Assembly: GCA_963753285.1 (NCBI GenBank)
Contig: CAVWBT010000001.1
Location: 558,001-622,000, forward strand
Reading direction: 5' to 3'
Length of the DNA stretch: 64,000 bases
Source of the DNA: JAHEDH01 sp963753285
Lineage (GTDB): Bacteria > Actinomycetota > Acidimicrobiia > Spongiisociales > ZC4RG35
Part shown: in pieces, positions 8,964-17,142 of the stretch
Position numbering within the stretch: the stretch's first letter is position 1
Layout: the number at the start of each line of letters is the position of its first letter
Translations under genes and position numbers: made by a program
The notes under the pieces: model-generated
Told to the model about the DNA's origin: nothing
What the model saw: only the letters and a program-made list of their open reading frames with translations
The model's database searches: none

Positions 8964-10307
8964 TCAAGGTGGCTGGGCGACCGCCCGGTAGCGCCGACCG
9001 AGTGGGCTGGTCCACTCGTGGTCGCCTTCATCGGTTCGGCGATAGCTCCAGCCGGCCCCGTGACGCACCATGTGGTCGTGCCGGCAGAGTGGAGCGAGGT
9101 TGTGGAGGCTGGTCGGTCCGTCGTCGGCGTGAGGCGTGGTGTGGTCCAGGTCCGATTGCGTTGCAGGCATGCGACATCCGGGGAAGGCGCAGGTCGGATA
9201 CAGCGTCTGGATGGTCCTGCGCTGTGCAGCGGTCGGCCGTCGACGGGTGATCCCGCCGACGATTGGTTGGCCGCCCGACCCGGTGACCACATATCGCCAC
9301 TCGGCGTGGTGCGACTCGTCTGCCACCTGTCGAGCGATGTCGGCGATGACCGGGCCGTAGCCCCCGAGGTCGCCTGCCGACTCGGCCAGGCGGGCGAGGG
9401 TCGAGAGATCGACCTTCATGACGACGGCACCCCGACGTGGTCTGGCTTCCGACACGGCGGGATCGAGGAGATCCATGATCACGTCTGCTCGGAGCTGATC
9501 CATCGTCCTGGTTTCACCGCCCCGTCGAAGCTCTCGGGCGGCTGCGTCGATGCCTTCGCGGATCCGGGCAGCACGGTCGGGAGGCAGGTCCAGCAGGTGG
9601 AGGTGGGCCGTGCCGTCGCCGCCGGACTCGAGCACGACGCGTCGGGCATCGACAGCTTCCTCGTACCGCAGCTTCGCATCATCGGGGTCGACTTCGACTC
9701 CAAGCCGCTTGAGCAGGGCGGTGAGCTGTCCGGTGGTCAGGTCCGGTGCCATCTCCAGGGCACGGTTTGCGACCTCTCGAGCCTGTGCGATGGAGAGGTG
9801 GAAGGTGCGATGGATGATCAGGTTGGCGCGACGGCGATCGATGCGGCCCGAGGCCAGTGCCTCCCAGACGGCCGGCAGCCGCTCACGGAAGCCTCGAGCG
9901 ATGGCGAGTTCGCTGTCGGCAGCCCGTCGAGTCAGCTTCAGCGCAGTGCGGATCTCTGCTGCGCACGCATCTTCGACGAGAGACAGATCACCGTCTGCGT
10001 CTTCCCCCACGGTCTCGGCAACCGCCTCGGCGACCGAGGCCATCGAGGCGTAGAGCATGGCCTGGTAATGCGAGGCCATGCGCTGGAAGGCCACCATGAC
10101 CGAGACACGCTCGCTGCCCGAAAGAGAGTCGAGATCGACCGAGTCCAGCGCTGCGGCGAGCATGATTCCGGGATCGAGGCCGGCGATCTGTGCCGACATG
10201 TCGGGTTCTCGTTCGTCTGCCCACGATTCCCACAGTGCTCGGAGCTCACTCTGGCCGGCACCTTCGAGCCACCGAGTCATTCCGAGATCACTGCCTTGAT
10301 CGAACAT
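8964..10307 (-). CDS. HNH endonuclease, 13E12/DUF222 family
   Basis: A 447-residue member of the actinobacterial 13E12-repeat family. Residues about 40-320 are the helical DUF222 region (SGSERVSVMVAFQRMASHYQAMLYASMA). The C-terminal part carries the HNH nuclease core, with zinc-type cysteines and the catalytic segment in TCAFPGCRMPATQSDLDHT and NLAPLCRHDHMVRH. The family is frequent in actinobacteria, and several Mycobacterium tuberculosis members are under LexA control. That fits the SOS box overlapping this start codon. ATG 10307 is leaderless, with TATGAT 8 nt upstream. It is probably a nuclease of DNA-damage responses or mobile-element origin; the true substrate is unknown. Confidence 0.88.
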   Translation of the reverse strand: MFDQGSDLGMTRWLEGAGQSELRALWESWADEREPDMSAQIAGLDPGIMLAAALDSVDLDSLSGSERVSVMVAFQRMASHYQAMLYASMASVAEAVAETVGEDADGDLSLVEDACAAEIRTALKLTRRAADSELAIARGFRERLPAVWEALASGRIDRRRANLIIHRTFHLSIAQAREVANRALEMAPDLTTGQLTALLKRLGVEVDPDDAKLRYEEAVDARRVVLESGGDGTAHLHLLDLPPDRAARIREGIDAAARELRRGGETRTMDQLRADVIMDLLDPAVSEARPRRGAVVMKVDLSTLARLAESAGDLGGYGPVIADIARQVADESHHAEWRYVVTGSGGQPIVGGITRRRPTAAQRRTIQTLYPTCAFPGCRMPATQSDLDHTTPHADDGPTSLHNLAPLCRHDHMVRHGAGWSYRRTDEGDHEWTSPLGRRYRAVAQPP

Positions 10308-10315
10308 ACGTTCGT
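10300..10315. promoter_or_regulatory. LexA/SOS box overlapping the HNH start codon
   Basis: TCGAACATACGTTCGT matches the mycobacterial/actinobacterial LexA consensus TCGAAC-N4-GTTCGA at all but the last base. It covers the ATG (10305-10307) and abuts the -10 box (10316-10321), an ideal position for repression. Confidence 0.7.
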
Positions 10316-10321
10316 ATCATA
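10316..10321 (-). promoter_or_regulatory. -10 box (TATGAT) of the HNH gene
   Basis: TATGAT on the minus strand lies 8 nt before the ATG, with no Shine-Dalgarno sequence. This is a leaderless arrangement. Confidence 0.6.
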
Positions 10322-10394
10322 TGGGCGGGCTATGACAGAAAACGGTTGCTTCGACCGCCAGACTCGAAGGGCTCCACCCCGGGACGAGCCTGGA

Positions 10395-12860
10395 TCACCC
10401 AGCCATTGACGCAACCAGATCGACCCATTGCTCCAGCGCCGAACGACTCAGCCCGAAGCGTTCCTGACCGACGCCGAGCCCGAGCTCGTCGATGATCTGG
10501 CTCGCGCTGCAGCCCCCGGCGTCGAACATGGTATAGCTGGGCGCGTTGGGTGCATCGGAGACGAAGACACCGAGGTCGTTCACCCAGTAGCGATTGGGTT
10601 TCTGATCCGGCGCAACGTCGGGCAGCACGGTGCTGGCGCACAGGTCGGAGAGGTCGAGTACGCCGTCGGCGTCGCTATCGGCTGTAGAACCGTCCGGGCC
10701 GCCGTAGGCGCCCATCGTGTTGCGCGTCCCGTCGGGATTGGCGAACGCCGGATCCGGGTTGCCGGCATGGATGCACGGAGAGTCACCGGAATAGCGGAGA
10801 TCGAGGTCGCTGATGAACCTCGGATCCTGATAGAGATTGCCCGAACCCGGAGTGAAATCGTCTGTGTACGGACCCGCTCCGTTCGCCCAGAAGTCGTTGT
10901 AGGCGAACTGGGCAGCACCGCCCTCCCCGACCAAACCGAAGTCGCCGTTGAACGCGAACACGTTGTTCTCGACGATTGCCTGCGACCCGTCGATGAGGTT
11001 GATGCCGCTTGCACCGTTCGACACGAACGTGTTGTTGCGGGCGGTGAGATCGCACGCCGACGCATGGATGCCGTTGTGAGGTTGATCTCGCACGACGCTG
11101 TTCGTCACCGTCAGCTGTGCGTCGTAGCAATGGATCCCCGCGGTGTCGTCGTCGGTCACCGTGACGTTGGAGAGCCTGGCACCCGTGATGTCGATGGCGA
11201 ACACGTTGCCGTCGACCACCGTTTCCCCGGCACCGGCCCCGTCGACCGTCACGTCATCCGTCAGGTCGATCCTCTCTTCACAGGTGCCGGTCGCCACGTC
11301 TACGACCCCGCCGGCGCCGACGTTGTCGATGCCGTCTTGGAGGCTGGAGTAGGGATCGTCCGGGCCCCCGGAGCCGCCGGCTTCGAGCCCACAATCCACG
11401 GCGGCGATCGGAACCCATCCCGTGCCGTCCGGGTCGGGAGCAAGGTTCACCTGAACAGGCGTGTCACTGGTTATCAGGATTGCCCGACTGAGCTGGATGT
11501 CTTGATCGGTGGCCTCGAGCAACCATGTGTCCTCGTAATTGCTTCGCCCGAACTCGATCTCGAAACTCGCCGTACCGTCCGTCGCGGTCGTGTCGCTCCA
11601 TTCAACAGATCCATCCTTGGTCAACTGGAGACCGACTCCAGCCATCGGCGACTGCGTGGCCGCCTCGACGACTTGGAGGGTGTACTCACGGGTCATGAAC
11701 GAGTCGGAGGTGAACAGCGGCGAGGTGCCGATCATGTCGACCGTCCCCTCCATGCGGAACACCGAAGCCTCGAACACCTCGAAGCCGTTTGTCATCGAGG
11801 AATCGGTGAGACGGATCGTGCCCGTGTAGTGCCGAGGGTCGAACTCGTTGATCGCCGTGTTCACGATCGTCGTGTCGCCGTTTCCTACCGGCCACAGCCA
11901 GACGCCATCGGAGTCTTCGACGAGAAGATCGCCGTTGGAGACGAAGATGCCCCATTGACCGCGAATCTCGGTGTCGACGAGCTCGACGTCGCCGATGCTC
12001 TGGGAGACGGGCTCACTCCGCTGCAGGCCGGAGAAGCTCACGTTCTCGCCGTCGAACCCGACGACCAGCTTGTTGAGGACCGAGTTCCGAATCGTCAGGT
12101 CCGCATCGGCGGACGTGAACACGTTCCATCCCAATTCGAAGCCGCCCGAATAGCCCGGGTTCTCCATCACGGTGGAGCGTTCGAGCGTGAGGTTGTACGC
12201 CAACCCGGCGGCGAGCGCGTCGCGAGCGCTCCAAGACTCGAAGTAGCCGGAGACGAGTCCATCGATCTCCATCGGCAGCCCGACCGGGATCTCGAGCCCG
12301 AGGGCGCCGACGACGGAGTCGACGATGCGCACGTCTGCTTCCTCGCCGAGCTGGACCAAGCCGAATCGGTCCTCGAAGATGCACGAGTTCTGGATCGTCG
12401 CCTCGGCCTGACCACCGACCTGCAACAGGTTGATGAGGAACACACGGTCTGCGACCAAGCTCGACTGATCGAAGAAGTGGGTGTGCAGGAACCCGGAGAA
12501 GACCGAGTTCTTGGCGGTCACGACCGCGCGTTCGGAGGCGAAGATCTCTTGGCGCGGGTAGTGATCCACCACCAACTCGGCGTTTCGGAGCTCGAGTTCT
12601 GCGTCACCGCTCAAGTAGACGTTGCCTTCGACGATGTACTTCTGGTTCTCGATCACCAGATGGTCGGTACCCGTCAGGACGAGATCTCCTGAGTGGACGA
12701 CGGTCGATTGGAGATCTGGCTCGGGATATCCGTCGCCGCACGGATCGGCATCTCCAGTGGAGGCCGGTAGCGCAGCCATATTGAACGTCATCAGCAGTGT
12801 CACCACTACGACGGTGAGGAGAACGCGGCCACGACGAGGGCCCGTTGCGCGGAAGAACAT
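10395..12860 (-). CDS. Secreted parallel beta-helix protein
   Basis: An 821-residue exported protein. The signal sequence is at residues 1 to about 36 (basic TGPRRGR, then a hydrophobic core). Residues about 55-380 form a right-handed beta-helix with short repeated strands (AELELRNAELVV, ADLTIRNSVLNK). Residues about 395-480 look like a carboxypeptidase-regulatory/Ig-like fold (SPMAGVGLQLTKDG). Residues about 500-700 form a second beta-helix (YSSLQDGIDNVGAGGVVDV, then NNTFVSNGASGINLIDGSQ). A thrombospondin-type-3-like calcium motif (DSDADGVLDLSDLC) is near residue 730, followed by an unrecognised 75-residue C-terminal domain. It is likely a surface or secreted carbohydrate-active or adhesive protein. 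No catalytic residues can be assigned. Confidence 0.82.
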   Translation of the reverse strand: MFFRATGPRRGRVLLTVVVVTLLMTFNMAALPASTGDADPCGDGYPEPDLQSTVVHSGDLVLTGTDHLVIENQKYIVEGNVYLSGDAELELRNAELVVDHYPRQEIFASERAVVTAKNSVFSGFLHTHFFDQSSLVADRVFLINLLQVGGQAEATIQNSCIFEDRFGLVQLGEEADVRIVDSVVGALGLEIPVGLPMEIDGLVSGYFESWSARDALAAGLAYNLTLERSTVMENPGYSGGFELGWNVFTSADADLTIRNSVLNKLVVGFDGENVSFSGLQRSEPVSQSIGDVELVDTEIRGQWGIFVSNGDLLVEDSDGVWLWPVGNGDTTIVNTAINEFDPRHYTGTIRLTDSSMTNGFEVFEASVFRMEGTVDMIGTSPLFTSDSFMTREYTLQVVEAATQSPMAGVGLQLTKDGSVEWSDTTATDGTASFEIEFGRSNYEDTWLLEATDQDIQLSRAILITSDTPVQVNLAPDPDGTGWVPIAAVDCGLEAGGSGGPDDPYSSLQDGIDNVGAGGVVDVATGTCEERIDLTDDVTVDGAGAGETVVDGNVFAIDITGARLSNVTVTDDDTAGIHCYDAQLTVTNSVVRDQPHNGIHASACDLTARNNTFVSNGASGINLIDGSQAIVENNVFAFNGDFGLVGEGGAAQFAYNDFWANGAGPYTDDFTPGSGNLYQDPRFISDLDLRYSGDSPCIHAGNPDPAFANPDGTRNTMGAYGGPDGSTADSDADGVLDLSDLCASTVLPDVAPDQKPNRYWVNDLGVFVSDAPNAPSYTMFDAGGCSASQIIDELGLGVGQERFGLSRSALEQWVDLVASMAG

Positions 12861-13000
12861 GGGTCCACCCCTTTCCTCCCCGAACGTATTCGTGCCCCGA
12901 CGCGGCCCATAGAGTCATTCGGCTCATCGGACGAAGCGCCGCGCTGAGGGCTTCGAGGTCGAGCAGATGCTGGGCATGGAGCTGCCAGACCGATCGAGCA

Positions 13001-13280
13001 TCATCGGCGTCGGAGGTCCTCCAGAGACGGACACGGATCGATGCGAAAGGTCGTGCACTCGGCAGCCGTGAACCCACGGGTTGCTCCAGCGGCGGCCGAG
13101 GCGATGAGGTCTTCTGTCCGAAGCGACACCTTGGCCCAGATGCCGTTGTTCGTCCCCACGACGACGGTGTCCTCGTCGATCCAATGCATGTCGGAGACGA
13201 TCGGCAGCGGGATCGAGGTGATCGGCTCGCCTGTGGCGAGGTCGAACACGTCCAGCCCGTCTGGAAGCACGAATGCCGAC
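13001..13280 (-). pseudogene. C-terminal remnant of a WD40/beta-propeller regulator
   Basis: About 90 codons read LPDGLDVFDLATGEPITSIP, then a propeller blade, then a tail with two cysteines in AAECTTFRIDPCPSLEDL. This resembles the extreme C-terminus of large actinobacterial BTAD- or kinase-WD40 proteins. The rest of such a gene is absent, because the tetR gene begins at 13300 on the other strand. I read it as a deletion remnant. A small independent gene is possible, but no start signal is visible. Confidence 0.5.
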
Positions 13281-13285
13281 GTCCA

Positions 13286-13291
13286 TACACT
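13286..13291 (+). promoter_or_regulatory. -10 box (TACACT) of the TetR-family gene
   Basis: TACACT lies 8 nt before ATG 13300, in the leaderless spacing seen across this window. Confidence 0.5.
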
Positions 13292-13299
13292 CACGAGGG

Positions 13300-13872
13300 A
13301 TGAACGAACACGTGGACCCACGCATCGAGCGCACCCAGGCGGCGATCCTGCAAGCCGCCGAGGAGTTGCTGATGGAAGGCGGACCGGACGCCATAACCCA
13401 CGCGAACGTCGCCGAACGGGCCAATGTCTCCCGGACCACCGTCTACACCCACCACCCGACCCGCGAGGAGCTCCTTCGGGTGACGGTCGAGTCCAGTCGG
13501 CCCGACATCCTCATCGAACTCACCGGCGACCTCCGCTCCGACCTCCTGGCCGGCCTCAACGGACTGGCGAGGGACCTCGGAGACGAGCAGCGCAAGCGGA
13601 TCTTCGCAACGGTGTTGGAGCGATCCCACCACGACCCGGCGATGGCGACGGTCCGCAAGGAGTCGGTAGGGCGCGCGTCAATGCTGTTCACGGGACTACT
13701 CCGACGGGCCATCGAGGAAGGCAAGCTCAGATCGGACCTCGATGCGGACCTCGCCATGGCGTCACTGGTCGGGATCTTCTTCTTCAAACGGTTCCTGCTC
13801 GACGAGCCGGTCCCACCGGAGATGGTCCAGAGGATCGTCGACGACTTCATCCGGACGAACGCCCCCCGCTGA
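13300..13872 (+). CDS. TetR/AcrR-family transcriptional regulator
   Basis: A 190-residue TetR-type repressor. The N-terminal helix-turn-helix is clear at about residues 8-55 (RIERTQAAILQAAEELLMEGG, then HANVAERANVSRTTVYTHHPTREEL). The C-terminal helical domain would bind a ligand. ATG 13300 is preferred because it follows a leaderless -10 box; an in-frame ATG at 13273 is an alternative. The gene converges on the haem-binding protein gene with 17 bp between them. The target is unknown; divergent or self regulation is the usual mode. Confidence 0.85.
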   Translation: MNEHVDPRIERTQAAILQAAEELLMEGGPDAITHANVAERANVSRTTVYTHHPTREELLRVTVESSRPDILIELTGDLRSDLLAGLNGLARDLGDEQRKRIFATVLERSHHDPAMATVRKESVGRASMLFTGLLRRAIEEGKLRSDLDADLAMASLVGIFFFKRFLLDEPVPPEMVQRIVDDFIRTNAPR

Positions 13873-13889
13873 CGGCGCCCACCGAACAG

Positions 13890-14393
13890 TCAGCCGCTCG
13901 AGTCGTCGTCTCCCGGGTTCTCGTCCAACGAGTCCGCCGCGTCATCCTCGGACCGGTCGTCGCCGAACGTCGCTACGAGGCCGCCTTCGAGCGCTGCGAT
14001 CTGTTCTGCGCTCAGCCGCGCCTCGGGGTGGGTCAACGTGTACTGCCACGGCGGCATCGAACCGTCACGCACAGTCTCGGCCGCATCGTCGCCGTCCTGA
14101 TCGAGATGCCACTCCGAGAAGTTGAGCGCTTCACGTCCCTCTTCGACATCACGCTGCAATGCCCACGAGATCGGAGCGACATTCGAGTACCACGGCCAGA
14201 CGGTCTCGTTGCTGTGACAGTCGAAACAGGCGCCCACCGCCAACTGTCGGGTCTGCGTCGAATCCCAGGCGGGCTCCTCGACCACCGGAGGGTTCGTGTG
14301 GTCGCGGCCATAAGGCACGAGTTGGATGACCACCGCCAGCACTGCCAAGCCCATGAGGCTCCGCCTGATCCACACCGACACCGCGACCTCCAT
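13890..14393 (-). CDS. Membrane-anchored haem-binding domain protein
   Basis: A 167-residue protein with one N-terminal membrane anchor (SLMGLAVLAVVIQLVPYG). A c-type haem motif CFDCH lies near residue 55 in the context CFDCHSNETVWPWYSNVAPISW. A later methionine in the MPPWQYTLTHPEARLS segment is a plausible distal ligand. This pattern matches the Haem_bd (PF14376) family, small periplasmic or membrane cytochrome-like proteins. The acidic C-terminal tail (about 25 residues of D, E, S) is low complexity. ATG 14393 is chosen because GGAG precedes it by 7 nt. The role is probably electron transfer or haem sensing; partners are not evident. Confidence 0.8.
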   Translation of the reverse strand: MEVAVSVWIRRSLMGLAVLAVVIQLVPYGRDHTNPPVVEEPAWDSTQTRQLAVGACFDCHSNETVWPWYSNVAPISWALQRDVEEGREALNFSEWHLDQDGDDAAETVRDGSMPPWQYTLTHPEARLSAEQIAALEGGLVATFGDDRSEDDAADSLDENPGDDDSSG

Positions 14394-14888
14394 CAGTCTG
14401 CTCCGCTCATGCTGCGACGAGCTGCAGGCGAGAGCCACCTCCGGATGTCACACTCCTCGAGGTCGCGTTCGGGCCGTCCGCGACAGCGCTCGGAGGAGGC
14501 CGCCGACGACCATGAAGTTAACCCTCTCCTCGAAGGAGACGGACGCCGTTCGACGCACGCTTGATGGTTCCTCACCGACGACCTTGGGCTCTTGCGGTAC
14601 CCCACATCCGCGCAGGATCGTGACGCATCGAAGAGTAGGCAATCGATGGCCAGTGTGGAGTCGCCCAAGTGCGGTCGCTCCCCTGAGGCGGGGACGTCCG
14701 AGGGTGGGATCGCCGCTGCTGTCCTCTACACCGTCATCGACGGCTCCGGTTGATCGAGATCGCTGAGACCCATCTCACTCGAGACTCCACCAACGGCGAA
14801 TGCCAGATGTATCTGCTCGGTTCGTGTCCGGAGCGGTAGGAATCGCGGTTGGAGCCGAGTTGGAGGAGGCCGACGAAGGAGGAGCGGC
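14394..14888. other. Spacer with no convincing gene
   Basis: About 495 bp between two minus-strand genes. A plus-strand start at 14512 after a GGAGGAGG run reads MKLTLSSKETDAVRRTLDGS, which resembles the beginning of small helical actinobacterial proteins, but the frame soon loses protein-like composition. It could be a decayed small gene. Nothing else is supported. Confidence 0.35.
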
Positions 14889-15308
14889 TCAGGCGGGGGT
14901 CACGTCGTAGACCGTGGAGGTCAGCGAGCCGTTGGACGTGTCGATGGTGCCTTCCTCCAGGCCGAAACGCTTGGTCAGCCACCGGAACTCGGGGGCATCC
15001 GTCCACCACTGAACCGACCCGACGAACCGCCGGAATCCGGATTCGTCGGGCTCGAGACTGAGCCCGGACATCCGATACATGATCGCCGCGGCGCCGACCC
15101 TGATGACCCCGGTGACGTTCGGAGTGAAGAGACCGTCCGGCCGGAGTACCGGGAAGTTCGTCCACTCGATCGTCCCGGACTCGCCGTCCCAGTCGACCGA
15201 GCCCTCGCCCCTCCCGTAGAGCTGAAGCGACGACTCTCCGGTGCCGGCAGTGACGATCGTGTCGGACAGATACGCCTGCGATGTCGTGTACAGGAGTTCG
15301 CTCTGCAT
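14889..15308 (-). CDS. Hypothetical protein, beta-rich
   Basis: A 139-residue protein with no signal peptide or membrane helix. The sequence is strand-rich (SSLQLYGRGEGSVDWDGESG, GLFTPNVTGVIRVG) and glycine-rich, as in small beta-barrel folds. ATG 15308 is preceded by GAGAGG at a 7-nt distance. I do not recognise the family. It sits alone between the geranylgeranyl reductase gene and a long spacer. Confidence 0.6.
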   Translation of the reverse strand: MQSELLYTTSQAYLSDTIVTAGTGESSLQLYGRGEGSVDWDGESGTIEWTNFPVLRPDGLFTPNVTGVIRVGAAAIMYRMSGLSLEPDESGFRRFVGSVQWWTDAPEFRWLTKRFGLEEGTIDTSNGSLTSTVYDVTPA

Positions 15309-15393
15309 GCTCGGCCTCTCGATGAACCAGGTGCGAGAACCTAGTCAGGAGCTCACCAGCCGATCGGCCGAAGCCGACTTCACTGCTTGCGTC

Positions 15394-16605
15394 TCAGGCC
15401 CGAGTCTTGCGAAGGATGGGGTCGATGGCAGCGAGCACCTTGTCGGCTGCGTTGAGGACCACGCCGGAGGCACCCGGGCTCTTCGAGTCCACCAGGTTTC
15501 CCATCACCTGGAGCGTGATGTTGGCGATCGCCTGGGTGCCGACCGCCAGCCGCAGCCCGGCGTTGAGGATCCACGGGTGGCCGATCAGGAACGAGAAGCG
15601 ACGTCCGGTCCGCAGGAAGCTGTCGAACAACTCCCCAACCTCGACGTCATAACGCTCGGGTGCCGTCGACGGGTCTTCGAGGAACAGATCGGCGGCGAGC
15701 ATCCCCGACTCGAGTCCGTAGTCGATGCCTTCGCCGTTCATCGGGTTGACGAGGCCGGCGGCATCACCGATCGCCACCCACCCATGACCGTGCCGCTTGA
15801 CCGCACTCATCGGCAGTCGCCAGGCACGGGGCTTCTCGAGATAGGGACCGAGCTCCCAGGACTCGTCGACCTGGGAGTGATACAGATCGAGCAACGTGTT
15901 GAGGTTGAGGCTCTTGAAACCCTTCATGGTCGACAACGCCCCGACACCGATGTTCACCGTGCCGTCGCCGGCAGGGAACAGCCAGCCATACCCGGGAACG
16001 GAGTTGCCGTTGTGATCACGCATCGTGAGCGTCGCTTCGAGATGCCGAGAGTCGTGGCGGGGCGACTCGACATACGACCGGATGGCGATGCCGTACGGCT
16101 CACCCTCGACCCTGGTGGCACCCAGCATCCGAGCCACCTTCCCCGGAGCGCCGGTGGCTGCAACCACCATGCCGGCGTTCCAACGCTCGCCGCCGGCGTC
16201 CACACCCGTCACCCGGTCGCCGTCGATGACCGGCAATGCCTCGGTCTCCCAGACGATCGCGGCACCAGCGTCGTCGGCGGCGTCGATCAGCGCCTTGTCG
16301 AGCCTCCGTCTGGGCCACACCGCCCCGTGGCCGGGGAAACGGCTGGTGCCGGGCCACTGCAGTTCCCGGACGGTCTTGTTGGCGATCATCCGCAGGCCCT
16401 CGATGTAGTGGGCGTCGGACATGTCGATCTTCAACTCGTTCAGCGCACCGACCGCCCTGGGGGTGAGGCCGTCTCCACAGACCTTGTCTCTCCCATACCC
16501 AGCCTTGTCGAACACGACGACACTCGCCCCCGAGCGCGCGGCCCGGATGGCGGTGGCGGCACCGGCCGGCCCGGCGCCGATGACGGCGATGTCGACGTTC
16601 TTCAC
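15394..16605 (-). CDS. Geranylgeranyl reductase-family FAD-dependent oxidoreductase
   Basis: A 403-residue flavoprotein. The FAD-binding Rossmann motif is GAGPAG (residues 10-15). The family motif VCGDGLTP follows near residue 42, and GDAAGLVNPMNGEG near residue 282 is the second FAD-binding motif. The family saturates isoprenoid chains. In actinobacteria the best-known member is the menaquinone reductase MenJ, which hydrogenates one isoprene unit of menaquinone; archaeal members act on ether-lipid chains. A menaquinone role is the likeliest here but is inferred. GTG 16605 is the start. Upstream lies a nested palindrome. Confidence 0.85.
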   Translation of the reverse strand: MKNVDIAVIGAGPAGAATAIRAARSGASVVVFDKAGYGRDKVCGDGLTPRAVGALNELKIDMSDAHYIEGLRMIANKTVRELQWPGTSRFPGHGAVWPRRRLDKALIDAADDAGAAIVWETEALPVIDGDRVTGVDAGGERWNAGMVVAATGAPGKVARMLGATRVEGEPYGIAIRSYVESPRHDSRHLEATLTMRDHNGNSVPGYGWLFPAGDGTVNIGVGALSTMKGFKSLNLNTLLDLYHSQVDESWELGPYLEKPRAWRLPMSAVKRHGHGWVAIGDAAGLVNPMNGEGIDYGLESGMLAADLFLEDPSTAPERYDVEVGELFDSFLRTGRRFSFLIGHPWILNAGLRLAVGTQAIANITLQVMGNLVDSKSPGASGVVLNAADKVLAAIDPILRKTRA

Positions 16606-16625
16606 ACCGCCATGGTGCCTGATTC

Positions 16626-16654
16626 CGGTCGGAATCGGTATTCCGAACCGACCG
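16626..16654. promoter_or_regulatory. Nested palindrome upstream of the geranylgeranyl reductase gene
   Basis: Inner arms CGGAAT/ATTCCG are separated by CGGT and sit inside outer arms CGGTCGG/CCGACCG. It fills the 51-bp gap between the NUDIX stop and the reductase start. It could be a terminator or an operator. Confidence 0.45.
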
Positions 16655-16656
16655 AT

Positions 16657-17058
16657 TCACCAGCCCCGCAACGCCGTCACGTGATCGACGAGGAGGACTG
16701 TCTCGAGTGTCGCCAGCTCGGCGGTGGGAACCCAGCGCGCATCGACGGTGCTTCCGTCGACCTCGATCACTTGTGGCTCACCGCGTGCTTCGACCTCGTA
16801 GATCATCTGGATGACATGCAGATCCGGCCTGGGAAGGAACGAGATCACGTCGACGACGCCCCCGACCGTCGGGATGAGACCGGTCTCCTCGTGGAACTCT
16901 CGGACCAGGGTCTCATGCGGAGTCTCACCGAAATCCATACCACCGCCGGGAAGTGTCCACTTCCCGGCGTCGCGGTCACGGCGAGAGAGCTGCGTGAGCA
17001 ACACGTGCGAACGATCCACTGCTATCCCGTAGACACCGACTCGCACTCGACGATCCAT
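16657..17058 (-). CDS. NUDIX hydrolase
   Basis: A 133-residue NUDIX enzyme. The Nudix box is complete at about residues 39-61: GGMDFGETPHETLVREFHEETGLI fits GX5EX7REUXEEXGU with all catalytic glutamates. NUDIX enzymes hydrolyse nucleoside diphosphates linked to another moiety; the substrate cannot be assigned here. ATG 17058 is leaderless, with TACGCT 7 nt upstream. It is divergent from the patatin/cNMP gene with 84 bp between starts. Confidence 0.88.
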   Translation of the reverse strand: MDRRVRVGVYGIAVDRSHVLLTQLSRRDRDAGKWTLPGGGMDFGETPHETLVREFHEETGLIPTVGGVVDVISFLPRPDLHVIQMIYEVEARGEPQVIEVDGSTVDARWVPTAELATLETVLLVDHVTALRGW

Positions 17059-17065
17059 CGTCGCG

Positions 17066-17071
17066 AGCGTA
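17066..17071 (-). promoter_or_regulatory. -10 box (TACGCT) of the NUDIX gene
   Basis: TACGCT on the minus strand lies 7 nt before the ATG; no ribosome-binding site is present. Confidence 0.55.
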
Positions 17072-17130
17072 CGCGAAGCGTTGCGCACATCCCGACCTGA
17101 TCCAGGGCCAGACGACCCATCGAGCGCGTC

Positions 17131-17136
17131 TATGGT
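17131..17136 (+). promoter_or_regulatory. -10 box (TATGGT) of the patatin/cNMP operon
   Basis: TATGGT lies 6 nt before GTG 17143. The first message base would be at or next to the start codon. Confidence 0.55.
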
Positions 17137-17142
17137 CGTGGC

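Noticed and set aside
10428..12692. A 754-codon plus-strand open frame opposite the beta-helix gene
   Set aside because: Its composition is dominated by arginine, valine and glutamate with no motifs; the minus strand has a signal peptide and clear beta-helix repeats.
8911..14801. A shared 16-mer (TCCACCAACGGCGAAT) at 8911 and 14786
   Set aside because: The flanks are unrelated, and about one 16-base match is expected by chance in 64 kb.
15241..17100. A 619-codon plus-strand open frame
   Set aside because: It lies opposite both the geranylgeranyl reductase and NUDIX genes, whose motifs are complete.
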